Assembly (NCBI GenBank): GCA_000469685.2
Contig: LS997563.1
Span: forward strand, 391,869-455,868
Source: Haemonchus contortus
Taxonomy: Eukaryota; Nematoda; Chromadorea; Rhabditida; Trichostrongylidae
Length of the DNA: 64,000 bases
Direction: 5' to 3'
Program-made: the position numbers and the translations under genes
The notes under the pieces: model-generated
The model's database searches: none
Seen by the model: only the letters and a program-made list of their open reading frames with translations
Told to the model about the DNA's origin: nothing
Shown here: positions 46,773 through 61,100 of the stretch, one piece after another
How the letters are laid out: every line of letters starts with the position of its first letter
Position numbering within the stretch: the first letter of the stretch is position 1

Positions 46773-47274
46773 CAGTAGCGCTTAAAAGTATTCGGCCAAA
46801 CGCTATCACGCTTTTCCGTTCATAACTTTTTTCTTACTAGAGCGAATCGCGCGAAATTTTGATATGTTCAACTGAAGCATCTTTCACACCATCCAACTCT
46901 GTTTGACGGCAGAGCAGCAAAATCCACATAACTGAGAGCGGCTCGTTTTTTTTGCGGTAGCAGTCCTCGCTCAAGCAAAATGAGTCACGTCTGCAGTTAT
47001 TCGCGCTTTATGTGCGTTGTTCTATTCGGCATTAGCGCTCGTACCCTCAAGACATGGCAAAAAGGGAAGAAATCCAATGTCTGTATTTCCAGTACATTTC
47101 GAGTTCAAGCCCTTCGGGATATCTGGAACACGATCAGATTGCAGGTTAATAGTGGTAAATATTCACAACACACCCTTGCTACACATAATGAAATTTGGCA
47201 TCACTACATCAAGTAGGAAAGAGTTACGACTGAAGAGGAAAAAGCATTCCGCCGAATACTTTTTAGCGTTACTG
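46773..47274. mobile_element. Non-autonomous Tc1/mariner-type element, 502 bp
   Basis: Ends CAGTAGCGCTTAAAAGTATT and (reverse complement of the right end) CAGTAACGCTAAAAAGTATT, with TA at 46771-46772 and 47275-47276. The right-hand arm continues with CGGC as in the left. The interior contains a helix-turn-helix-like phrase (GISARTLKTWQKGKK) but no catalytic domain. Confidence 0.88.
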
Positions 47275-47306
47275 TATACATTTACATACATACATACATA
47301 CATGTA

Positions 47307-47400
47307 TCTATAAAAAACGCGTTAAGTAAGTCTGTTGGTTCATCTGTGTGTATGTGTCTGTTGGTTTGTCTCTATGCACAGTAGCGGCGAAATTCTCCAG
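47307..47400 (+). mobile_element. Helitron-like family A 5' end
   Basis: TCTATAAAAAACGCGTTAAG then TAAGTCTGTTGG and TG-rich sequence, matching the 5' ends at 45486 and 48964. It directly follows a short CATA run. The body is not recognised further. Confidence 0.5.
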
Positions 47401-47658
47401 TGAAACGCCTTTTCAATCAACTTTTTCTCAAATAAAGTGTTTCAAGAAGGTTTTGTATATATCGAGCCTTTCCTTTATTCGGACCTGTTTAAATTTCTTG
47501 GCTTTGAAACTGAGGGTCACGTGACTACTTGCGAAGCACGTAGTCACGCGAGCCGCCAGTTTTTGAAGTGAAGCGATTTTTCCAAATTAGAAGGTTGGCA
47601 ATAATTGTATTTTTTACATCTCATTTGCGCTTGACGCTATTGCTTGTACACTTAAGGC

Positions 47659-48650
47659 ATGCATAGAAGGATCAAAGTCAGTCATGAAGACCGGCAGGCA
47701 ACAGTAGACATGGAGGAATCCGGTATGAAAGTAACGGTCATCTCAAGAACTTTGAAGATTACGCAGCAGACGGTCTCTTCGTTTATCCAACGCTATCAGG
47801 TCGGGAAATCTGTTTGCAATGCTGAGAGGACGAGAAGGCCCTGGTGCATTTCATCAGCCCTGGATAGGCGGATCATACGTAGGTCGAAGGCTCACCCTTG
47901 CCTCAGTGCGACGGACATTGCCGTGGGATTCGGCGCTAGCGATGGCACTAATCTTAGTGGGAGGACGATAAGAAGACGCTCAATAATGCTGGTATTTACG
48001 AGAGACGTCCAGCCAAACAGCCGGTTATCATTAAGAAATAGGAGAACTAGAGTGAGGTTTGCGCTCTGTCACCACCTCAACCGTCAACCGACCTCAACTG
48101 ACTGGAGTAAGGTTCTTTTTACGGATGAGAGTATGTTCAATTTGTTCGGAAGCGATGGCATACGGTGTGCGACGTTAGGGCTGGGGAGGTTCAATCCAAA
48201 TTACGTCTTACCCACGATCAAGCATGGTGGAGGAAGTGTGATGGTATACGGCGCCTTCTCTTCGGAAGGAATGGGCCCTGTTTCAATATTGATTGTACCA
48301 TGACAGGGGTGTACTATAAGAACGTGATGATCTACATCGTCTTGCCGTGGGTCCTGAAGCACCTGTCAGCAGGATGGATTTTACAGCAGATAACGATACT
48401 AAACACACCTCAATGGCTGTGAAGGAGACCTTCAGCCAACAGCGAGTCAGACTTCAAGAGAGACCTAGCCAGCCACCCACATCTGAATTCTACAGAGCAC
48501 ATGTGGAAAGAACTTAAGAGGCGTCGTGCGAATAAACCTTGTAGAAACAGTGACGAAAAATTCGATCAATTAGCGAAGGAGTGGAACTTCATGCCATTGT
48601 CTACCATCCAAAAATTAGTTGACTCAGTGATCGATAATTTTGGTGTTTAA
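47659..48650 (+). pseudogene. Tc1-like DD34E transposase, nearly full length with frameshifts
   Basis: The ATG at 47659 opens MHRRIKVSHEDRQATVDMEE. Helix-turn-helix parts follow (ISRTLKITQQTVSSFIQRY), a GRP-like hook is degraded to RRPW, then SATDIAVGFG. The catalytic half has KVLFTDESMFNLFGSDG (first Asp) and TIKHGGGSVMVYGAFS. The frame changes at about 48290 (MTGVYYKNVMIYIVLPWVL) and again near 48392 and 48470. The NSTEHMWKELKRRR block holds the catalytic Glu, and the gene ends in VDSVIDNFGV-stop at about 48650. It is one of the least decayed genes here. I could not find clear terminal repeats around it. Confidence 0.85.
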
Positions 48651-48963
48651 CACATTGTTATTCTGAAATAAAATGTTCTTTCTCAGACCAGTGCTATCTT
48701 TATCTCTCGCTGAATTTGAGTTAAGTCTTACTAACGTACCGTGAACAATGGCAAATTTCAATCCAAAATTGGGAAATACCCACGATATCTTTTCGAACAG
48801 CACACTAAAGTTTTCTGTGATTTTATGAAGTAGGTGAGAAGATACGATTGAATGAGCGTTCCACCGAAGAGGTTTGCTGCTGTTGTATGTGTATGTGTGT
48901 ATCTATCTATAATACATGTGTATATGTGTATGTGGATATGTATGCGCGTGTGTGTACGTGTGA
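48651..48963. repeat. Unassigned sequence and TG-rich simple repeat
   Basis: 48651-48850 is unassigned; 48880-48960 is TGTA/TGTG simple repeat leading into the next Helitron-like start. Confidence 0.5.
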
Positions 48964-50600
48964 TCCTACTTTATGATTCGCTAAGTGTGTCTGTTGGTGT
49001 GTCGGTGTGTGTGTGTGTCGGTGTGTGTGTTTGACCGGAAATTCATAACTCCTGTCCCTGTGAACCTAGAAAGCTCAAATTTGGTAGGAGTACGGGGGGC
49101 AGAAAGGGAATACTTATGGCAGGTGGCAGAGCCGAACTCCGCCCACAGGGGGCAGGGCGTGCGCGATAGAAATTTTGAGCCGGAAACTCATAATTCCTGC
49201 TCCCCTGGACCCAGAGCGTTCAAACTTGGTAAGAGTAAAGGAAATAGGATGGGAACAATTATGGCAGGTAGCAGGACCGGACTCCAATTGCAAGGGGCGG
49301 GGCGTGCGCGATAGAAATTTTATATCGCAAATTCATAACTCTTATCCCAGTGGACCCAAAGCGTTCAAAATCGGTGGGAGCACACGAGGGGAGCATGGAA
49401 ACACTTATAGCAGGTAGTAGGAGCGGACTCCGCCTGCAAGGGGCGGGGCGCGCGCGATAGAAATTTTACATCGCAAATTCATAACTCCTGTCCTAGTGGA
49501 CCCAAAGCGTTCAAAATAGGTAAGAGTACAGGTGGCGGCATGGGAACACTCATGGCAGTTGACAAGGTCGAGCTCCGCCCACAGTGGGCGGGGCGTGCGC
49601 GTTAGAAATTTTAGGTTGCAAATTCATAACTCATAATAATAATGACAAGCGAGCAAGCGATGCAATCTCCTTCGCGTCAACACTGGAACCTTTTCAATGA
49701 CGGCAATGTAGGATGTGTCGTGGTCGTAGGTACTCTGTGACAGGAACTGATAACAACTGATAAGAACTGATAAGAGGCTTTAGAGAGCGAAAGGGGGGGG
49801 CGCGCGATTCACGCGCCAATATAATGAGGTCATCGCGCACGCAGCACCGTTTCAGTACCTTCCTGTTGAGATGGACCAAATAAATTTGCAGTAGTTCACG
49901 GCTTCACCATGAATAGAGCAAACCTCTTTACTATGGCAAAAAAAAGCCCCTTCGAGACTGAGAATTCACCTCATAGGTCAACAATTTACTAGTCAAACGT
50001 TCAAAATAAGAATAACTTTAATTTTTTCGATCCTAGTAAACGCAATCCATCTGTAAACGTGCATAGTTGGTCATTTCTTTACTTATTCTACTTATAAGTT
50101 CTTATAACTTCCGTTATGATGGTAAGAATGATGTTTTAGCGTGTTTTGTCCGATGACCTCATTATATCGGCGCGTGAATCGCACCACACCCAGCGAAAGG
50201 GTATTCATCATCAAATACTGAATCTTTAAAATGTTTCATTCAATAAGATGGGTGAATGCAACAATGGCGACCGATCAAAGACATTTCACCAGAACGAAAT
50301 GAGAATATTGTTCATTTCTTGCTATCAAAGTACGACCGTTACGTAGTAAGCTTTGTGGCACAATGAAGTACCACGATTCCTTTTTTTTTTGTGACATATC
50401 ATTTGTGACTAAACTCATGTGACCGCTAATGATTTGGGATTCCCAATTAATGAAAATCCGTGGGAAAAATGTTCTATTGATAACGACGTCTGTGATAGGG
50501 GTTACTATCCATTTCTGGGTACCATTCAAGACATTGGCTTTCAAACAGTTAAGCCATCAATGTGACACAATTTCGGGATTAAGAGCAATCAATCGAGACT
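48964..50600 (+). mobile_element. Helitron-like family A copy with four clear tandem units
   Basis: The 5' end after an A: TCCTACTTTATGATTCGC, TAAGTGTGTCTGTTGG and a GTGTGT run. Units start near 49045, 49188, 49333, 49481 and 49626 (period 143-148 bp), each with CATAACTCCTGTCC, GTTCAAA, GGTAGGAGTAC, a GGGAACACT block and GGGGCGGGGCGTGCGCGATA. A non-unit segment, 50300-50490, matches 45955-46140. The 3' end was not found; its border is approximate. Confidence 0.65.
49804..50182. mobile_element. MITE-like inverted-repeat element
   Basis: 32-bp arms at 49804-49835 and 50151-50182 (31 of 32 matching; GCGATTCACGCGCC at the outside, GAGGTCATCG at the inside) enclose 315 bp. It lies within the family A Helitron-like repeat. 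No target duplication could be fixed and no coding sequence is seen. Confidence 0.75.
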
Positions 50601-50689
50601 ACAATCAATTATAATACAGAAAAAATCGCTCCTAATTCGGAGCTAATGCTAGCAGTGTAGAGCTTTCAATTAAAAGCAAATTCCTTACA

Positions 50690-51065
50690 AGGAGGAGATG
50701 ATATGGCAACACTGATGATAGGTCCCAGGACTAGACTTTGCCTCATAGGATCGAGCGTGCGTTTTTGAAAATCTTTGATTTGGGTCTGGAGTCTCAGGGG
50801 CAGGCGGCAATGTGGGAAGCTTGACGGTGGGTAGCGCGACTGAAAGTTGTTAATTTCGACATGAGGTGTTCTAGTTTGTTAGGAGTACAGGCGGCAGGAT
50901 CAACACAATGATGGCCGGAGGAAGAAAGTGACTGAACCGGACCCTGTCAGCGGAGGCGGCAGGGGATCTAGAGACGCAACAAATTAAATTTGTACCTCTC
51001 CTTCCCTGTACCAGAGCGTCCAAATTTTCAACGGCTGCGGGTGACGGGTTAACTTTAGCCGGGCT
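50690..51065 (+). mobile_element. Diverged Helitron-like family A units
   Basis: Two to three weak units with GTTAGGAGTACAGGCGGCAGG near 50877 and ACCAGAGCGTCCAAATTT near 51010. No ends were found. It stops beside the 1.2-kb element. Confidence 0.5.
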
Positions 51066-51106
51066 TTCCGATTGGTGCATATATGTGTGTGTGTATATGT
51101 ATATAT

Positions 51107-52358
51107 CCTTGAATATGGTAACAAAATAGTTGTGGTGTAGAAACCGCAAAACATATTGATACATGGTGAGCTTATGTGAACTATTTACTATGCATCGCGT
51201 TGACAAAATGAACGCACCGCCATCTTATATAAACGTCTCCTGTACTAATTATAGCTCGAAGACGCTTCGGCTACTCACCGACGGTGGCACGCGGAGTTTC
51301 CTCCAGCCTGAGCTTTTTCCGTGATTTCTTAGGAGCAGCAACAGTGGTTCATTTTGAAGTGCAGGATTTCCCCTCCAGTATGGACTAGTCCAGCTATCCA
51401 TCGCATTGTGGCCGGGGAAACTCGTAGAATTGGAAGCAGGGATAAAGTAGCGAACTTTTCATCAGCACCAGTCTTGGTCTTTTCCGATTCGTGAGCAAGT
51501 GCCGTGGTTTTTAAATCGTATCCCTGTGGTTTTTGAATCGTATCTCTAGAAAAATCTTTGAGTATCAGCTGCATCCCCTCAGAGGAACCCTTATTAAAAA
51601 GGTTCGGGGGAGAGGTTGAAGAGTTTTGAATTTTGTATTTACTTTTCTCGACCAGAATTTGCAATATCGTTCTGATGGTAGAAATTCCAACTCAAACCAA
51701 CATGAGAGAGGGAAAATGACTGCGAGAGATGATCTGACTCCTCTCAGCGGCTTCAGCACTCGTAGCACGAAATATACGTATACTCTGGGATCTCGACATC
51801 TTTTCCACGCTAAACAGCCTTTAGTCAGGAAAGATGTTTCGTAGAGCGTACTGTGCGCAAGGCACGGTATTTGTTTTTCTGTCCAACTTCTCGTCAAGAA
51901 CCTTCGAGGTTCCGAAACCTATTTGGATACAGTTGTGATTACTCGGGGTAGTGTCCTTTCATCGCAGTAGAACATAAAAACGAATCAGCAGTCATTTTTT
52001 CGTGTTTCTACAGATTTCCGACGAGTAATTGTATCCGAAAAAGGGTCGTATGTGAGACAAGACCACCGTTTTGAGGTCTGTCGTTGACCTGTCTACGCAT
52101 CGCGATTCAAGAGACGGCTATGTGGAGACGTTGAAACGGTAGCGATTGCGGAACAGGACTCACCGAATGCTCGCAAAGACGGAACGCTTGTTGGACGTCT
52201 GCTGGGCTTCACCGTTTTTCGAAATCTGGCGAATTGAGAGCATCAAAGTAGATATGTAGGCTAAAGTATATAATAAGTATAAGGAGAGGTGCAGATTTGG
52301 AGAAACCCTCCAAACAAGGGAATTACGTATGTCCGAAAAGTTTTATCATATTTATGGC
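51107..52358. mobile_element. 1.2-kb DNA element copy 2, unsplit, inverted
   Basis: Inverted homologue of the split element at 5241-14828. It shows the intact target of the mariner (TA at 52249-52250), the gypsy element (around 51888-51895) and the hAT-like MITE (around 51746-51753). The ends carry GAATATGGTAAC on the left and TTATCATATTTATGGC on the right, weakly inverted. The minus-strand open frame 51329-51664 (111 codons) is not conserved as a frame in copy 1 and shows no domain. Confidence 0.85.
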
Positions 52359-52377
52359 GCACTCTGCATAGATATAT

Positions 52378-52660
52378 AAGGGTGGGATCGCCTGGCAACG
52401 CCGGGCTCTCCACGTTTTAATGTTATAATTGGCCCGCCGCCTGCACCTATTCTAATATTCGGAAGCTCTGTAGAGGATTATAGTAGTGATTGATTTCCGA
52501 CCAACACACACGAACACTCCTACAGCGCGCGTGCGCTTCGTGCGCGCCCAGCCCGCCATGAGCGAAGTCCTGCTCAAAATCTGCGAGTTTGAGTAGAACG
52601 CTTCATTCCCCACTTACTGCAACTTGACTTAGCATAGCTCCATAATACGCGAAGGTGCTG
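52378..52660 (-). mobile_element. Helitron-like family A 3' end
   Basis: On the minus strand, CCCGGCGTTGCCAGG (52390-52405) matches the family A 3' hairpin with changes. Unit-like sequence lies to its right with GGGCGCGCACGAAGCGCACG near 52540. The right border is unclear. Confidence 0.45.
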
Positions 52661-53911
52661 ATCCGCAATAATAATATTACCAGACGGCTACGCACGCTAT
52701 TGCGTGCGCTGGGGCTCTAGCCATAAGGGATGGAGCCACGTAAGTTCTGATTTTCATTATAAGCCTTTATCATCAAAACCTCTTCCCTGACACTTCTGTG
52801 GCGGCCATCATTTTTTTGGGATGTGAAATGGGGGCTGAGTGTGGCTATGAAGAGTACTCCGATGTGTACAAATCAAATACCTCTGCAGTCCATGTAGTCG
52901 AAGAAACCCTGTGCAGTTCGGGCTGTGTGGGGCCATAAACACTAACTTTGAGAGAACGTACCCTTGAGTATTTGTAAGTATCTACACATCTTTACAGGGT
53001 ACCCACCTGTGTGGCCGCGGTTATGGCAGAATTTATTTTATGAGGTCTAAAGTTATTGTAGAGTATTTGCTCTTGTGTAGAAGGGACTACCGTGTGTGGG
53101 ACCATGGACACTAACTTCTAGAGAATTTTTAGTCTGATTTTGAAAGCGTCCAGTGGTATCCCCTAGTTGTACACCTATGTGTACACCTACATCTTACCAC
53201 TTTCTTTCCCCAACCCAAAACGTTTCTGAACAGAGGTATAAATTTTTGATCTAAGCTCCGCCCACTATAATCCAACCCCGCCCACTTCGAGGGTTCAGCC
53301 ACATTTGTTCTTTCACACATTGGCACCTTTTTGCCGCAACTTAGAAAGCTTCTGAATAGGGATATAAGTTTTTGTCTAAGCCCGCCCACTTTAGTGCTAA
53401 CCCAGCCCACTTCTGCGATTTGACTACATTTGTTCTTTTACACATTACCACCTTTTTGCCGCATCCCAGAACGTTTCTGAATAGAGCTATAAATTTTTGA
53501 TCTAAGCCCCGCCCACTTCGAGAATTTGACCACATTTGTTCCATTACTTCTGACCACTTCTTTCCCGCAATCTAGAACGTTTCCGAACAAAGTGACACTC
53601 ATTTTTGAAAAGTAGCTTCCACCCTAACGCACGCCCCGCCCACCGTGGGCGGGGCTTCGCTAAGCTTACGCATGCCCAGCACGCAAAAGGCCCTGCTCAC
53701 TCTTTTTATTTTTTCCTGGCCTCTGCGCCTTAATTGAATCGAGTTACGAATGAGTCTGAAAAGTACCGCCCATTTTGAGAAAGCTCCGCCCACAGCATGT
53801 GGGTCTCCAACGTCGGGTTTCTTGACCCAATCCCCACCTTTGAACATTTTTCCCCGGTGTCTGGACTTTTTCGAAGCAAAAATAAGACGTACATTTCGTA
53901 CATAAAATACA

Positions 53912-55171
53912 TTCATACATTCATACATTCATACATACATACATACATACATACATACATACATACATACATACATACATACATACATACATACATACAT
54001 ACATACATACATACATACATACATACATACATACATACATACATACATACATACATACATACATACATACATACATACATACATACATACATACATACAT
54101 ACATACATACATACATACATACATACATACATACATACATACATACATACATACATACATACATACATACATACATACATACATACATACATACATACAT
54201 ACATACATACATACATAACATACATACATACATACATACATACATACATACATACATACATACATACATACATACATACATACATACATACATACATACA
54301 TACATACATACATACATACATACATACATACAACATACATACATACATACATACATACATACATACATACATACATACATACATACATACATACATACAT
54401 ACATACATACATTACATACATACATACATACATACAATACATACATACATACATACATACATACATACATACATACATACATACATACATACATACATAC
54501 ATACATACATACATACATACATACATACATACATACATACATACATACATACATACATACATACATACATACATACATACATACATACATACATACATAC
54601 ATACATACATACATACATACATACATACATACATACATACATACATACATACATACATACATACATACATACATACATACATACATACATACATACATAC
54701 ATACATACATACATACATACATACATACATACATACATACATACATACATACATACATACATACATACATACATACATACATACATACATACATACATAC
54801 ATACATACATACATACATACATACATACATACATACATACATACATACATACATACATACATACATACATACATACATACATACATACATACATACATAC
54901 ATACATACATACATACATACATACATACATACATACATACATACATACATACATACATACATACATACATACATACATACATACATACATACATACATAC
55001 ATACATACATACATACATACATACATACATACATACATACATACATACATACATACATACATACATACATACATACATACATACAACATACATACATACA
55101 TACATACATACATACATACATACATACATACATACATACATACATACATACATACATACATACATACATAC
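53912..55171. repeat. (ACAT)n microsatellite
   Basis: 1.26 kb of tetranucleotide repeat with a handful of one-base gains or losses, entered through three octamer copies at 53890-53929. Confidence 0.98.
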
Positions 55172-58100
55172 ATTCATACATTCATACATACATACATTCA
55201 TACATTCATAATTCATACATTCATACATTCATACATTCATACATTCATACATTCATACATTCATACATTCATACATTCATACATTCATACATTCATACAT
55301 TCATACATTCATACCATTCATACATTCATACATTCATACATTCATACATTCATACATTCATACATTCATACATTCATACATTCATACATTCATACATTCA
55401 TACATTCATACATTCATACATTCATACATTCATACATTCATACATTCATACATTCATACATTCATACATTCATACATTCATACATTCATACATTCATACA
55501 TTCATACATTCATACATTCATACATTCATACATTCATACATTCATAACATTCATACATTCATACATTCTACATTCATACATTCATACATTCATACATTCA
55601 TACATTCATACATTCAATACATTCATACATTCATACATTCATACATTCATACATTCATACATTCATACATTCATACATTCATACATTCATACATTCATAC
55701 ATTCATACATTCATACATTCATACATTCATACATTCATACATTCATACATTCATACATTCATACATTCATACATTCATACATTCATACATTCATACATTC
55801 ATACATTCATACATATACATTCATACATTCATACATTCTACATTCTACATTCATACATTCATACATTCATACATTCATACATTCATACATTCATACATTC
55901 ATACATTCATACATTCATACATTCATAACATTCATACATTCATACATTCATACATTCATACATTCATACATTCATACATTCATACATTCATACATTCATA
56001 CATTCATACATTCATACATTCATACATTCATACATTCATACATTCATACATTCATACATTCATACATTCATACATTCATACATTCATACATTCATACATT
56101 CATACATTCATACATTCATACATTCATACATTCATACATTCATACATTCATACATTCATACATTCATACATTCATACATTCATACATTCATACATTCATA
56201 CATTCATACATTCATACATTCATACATTCATACATTCATACATTCATACATTCATACATTCATACATTCATACATTCATACATTCATACATTCATACATT
56301 CATACATTCATACATTCATACATTCATACATTCATACATTCATACATTCATACATTCATACATTCATACATTCATACATTCATACATTCATACATTCATA
56401 CATTCATACATTCATACATTCATACATTCATACATTCATACATTCATACATTCATACATTCATACATTCATACATTCATACATTCATACATTCATACATT
56501 CATACATTCATACATTCATACATTCATACATTCATACATTCATACATTCATACATTCATACATTCATACATTCATACATTCATACATTCATACATTCATA
56601 CATTCATACATTCATACATTCATACATTCATACATTCATACATTCATACATTCATACATTCATACATTCATACATTCATACATTCATACATTCATACATT
56701 CATACATTCATACATTCATACATTCATACATTCATACATTCATACATTCATACATTCATACATTCATACATTCATACATTCATACATTCATACATTCATA
56801 CATTCATACATTCATACATTCATACATTCATACATCATACATTCATACATTCATACATTCATACATTCATACATTCATACATTCATACATTCATACATTC
56901 ATACATTCATACATTCATACATTCATACATTCATACATTCATACATTCATACATTCATACATTCATACATTCATACATCATACATTCATACATTCATACA
57001 TTCATACATTCATACATTCATACATTCATACATTCATACATTCATACATTCATACATTCATACATTCATACATTCATACATTCATACATTCATACATTCA
57101 TACATTCATACATTCATACATTCATACATTCCATACATTCATACATTCATACATTCATACATTCATACATTCATACATTCATACATTCATACATTCATAC
57201 ATTCATACATTCATACATTCATACATTCATACATTCATACATTCATACATTCATAATTCATACATTCATACATTCATACATTCATACATTCATACATTCC
57301 ATACATTCATACCATTCATACATTCATACATTCATACATTCATACATTCATACATTCATACATTCATACATTCATACATCATCATTCATACATTCATACA
57401 TTCATACATTCATACATTCATACATTCATACATTCATACATTCATACATTCATACATTCAATACATTCATACATTCATACATTCATACATTCATACATTC
57501 ACATTCATACATTCATACATTCATACATTCATACATTCATACATTCATACATTCATACATTCATACATTCATACATTCATACATTCATACATTCATACAT
57601 TCATACATTCATACATTCATACATTCATACATTCATACATTCATACATTCATACATTCATACATTCATACATTCATACATTCATACATTCATACATTCAT
57701 ACATTCATACATTCATACATTCATACATTCATACATTCATACATTCATACATTCATACATTCATACATTCATACATTCATACATTCATACATTCATACAT
57801 TCATACATTCATACATTCATACATTCATACATTCATACATTCATACATTCATACATTCATACATTCATACATTCATACATTCATACATTCATACATTCAT
57901 ACATTCATACATTCATACATTCATACATTCATACATTCATACATTCATACATTCATACATTCATACATTCATACATTCATACATTCATACATTCATACAT
58001 TCATACATTCATACATTCATACATTCATACATTCATACATTCATACATTCATACATTCATACATTCATACATTCATACATTCATACATTCATAACATTCA

Positions 58101-61100
58101 TACATTCATACATTCATACATTCATACATTCATACATTCATACATTCATACATTCATACATTCATACATTCATACATTCATACATTCATACATTCATACA
58201 TTCATACATTCATACATTCAATACATTCATACATTCATACATTCATACATTCATACATTCATGCATTCCATACATTCATACATTCATACATTCATACATT
58301 CATACATTCATACATTCAACATTCATACATTCATACATTCATACATTCATACATTCATACATTCATACATCAATACATTCATGACATTCATACATTCATA
58401 CATTCATACATTCATACATTCATACATTCATACATTCATACATTCATACATTCATACATTCATACATTCATACATTCATACATTCATACATTCATACATT
58501 CATACATTCATACATATCAATACATTCATACATTCATACATTCATACATTCATACATTCATACATTCATACATTCATACATTCATACATTCATACATTCA
58601 TACATTCATACATTCATACATTCATACATTCATACATTCATACATTCAATACATTATACATTCATACATTCATACATTCATACATTCATACATTCAACAT
58701 TCAATACATTCATACATTCATACATTCATACATTCATACATTCATACATTCATACATTCATACATTCATACATTCATACATTCATACATTTCATACATTC
58801 ATACATTCATACATTCATAATTCAAATTTTCATACATTCATACATTCATCTTCATACATTCATACATTCATACATTCATACATTCATACATTCATACATT
58901 CATACATTCATACATTCCATACATTCATACATTCATACATTCATACATTCATACATTCATACATTCATACATTCATACATCATACATTCATACATTCATA
59001 CATTCATACATTCATACATTCATACATTCATACATTCATACATTCATACATTCATACATTCAATACCATTCATACATTCATACATTCATACATTCATACA
59101 TTCATACATTCATACATTCATACATTCATACATTCATACATTCATACATTCATACATTCATACATTCATACATTCATACATTCATACATTCATACATTCA
59201 TACATTCATACATTCATACATTCATACATTCATACATTCATACATTCATACATTCATACATTCATACATTCATACATTCATACATTCATACATTCATACA
59301 TTCATACATTCATACATTCATACATTCATACATTCATACATTCATACATTCATACATTCATACATTCATACATTCATACATTCATACATTCATACATTCA
59401 TACATTCATACATTCATACATTCATACATTCATACATTCATACATTCATACATTCATACATTCATACATTCATACATTCATACATTCATACATTCATACA
59501 TTCATACATTCATACATTCATACATTCATACATTCATACATTCATACATTCATACATTCATACATTCATACATTCATACATTCATACATTCAACATTCAT
59601 ACATTCATCATTCATACATTCATACATTCATACCATTCATACATTCATACATTCATACATTCATACATTCATACATTCATACATTCATACATTCATACAT
59701 TCATACATTCATACATTCATACATTACATTCATACATTCATACATTCATACATTCATACATTCATACATTCATACATTCATATCATTCATACAATTCATA
59801 CATTCATACATTCATACATTCATACATTCATACATTCATACATTCATACATTCATACATTCATACATTCATACATTCATACATTCATACATTCATACATT
59901 CATACATTCATACATTCATACATTCATACATTCATACATTCAATACATTCATACATTCATACATTCATACATTCATACATTCATACATTCATACATTCAT
60001 ACATTCATACATTCATACATTCATACATTCATACATTCATACATTCATACATTCATACATTCATACATTCATACATTCATACATTCAACATTCATACATT
60101 CATCATTCATACATTCATACATTCATACATTTCATACATTCATACATTTCATACATTCATACATTCATACATTCATACATTCATACATTCATACATTCAT
60201 ACATTCATACATTCATACATTCATACATTCATACATTCATACATTCATACATTCATACATTCATACATTCATACATTCATACATTCATACATTCATACAT
60301 TCATACATTCATACATTCATACATTCATACATTCATACATTCATACATTCATACATTCATACATTCATACATTCATACATTCATACATTCATACATTCAT
60401 ACATTCATACATTCATACATTCATACATTCATACATTCATACATTCATACATTCATACATTCATACATTCATACATTCATACATTCATACATTCATACAT
60501 TCATACATTCATACATTCATACATTCATACATTCATACATTCATACATTCATACATTCATACATTCATACATTCATACATTCATACATTCATACATTCAT
60601 ACATTCATACATTCATACATTCATACATTCATACATTCATACATTCATACATTCATACATTCATACATTCATACATTCATACATTCATACATTCATACAT
60701 TCATACATTCATACATTCATACATTCATACATTCATACATTCATACATTCATACATTCATACATTCATACATTCATACATTCATACATTCATACATTCAT
60801 ACATTCATACATTCATACATTCATACATTCATACATTCATACATTCATACATTCATACATTCATACATTCATACATTCATACATTCATACATTCATACAT
60901 TCATACATTCATACATTCATACATTCATACATTCATACATTCATACATTCATACATTCATACATTCATACATTCATACATTCATACATTCATACATTCAT
61001 ACATTCATACATTCATACATTCATACATTCATACATTCATACATTCATACATTCATACATTCATACATTCATACATTCATACATTCATACATTCATACAT

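Noticed and set aside
51329..51664. 111-codon frame in the 1.2-kb element as its transposase
   Set aside because: The frame is not kept in the other copy and no catalytic or DNA-binding motif is visible.
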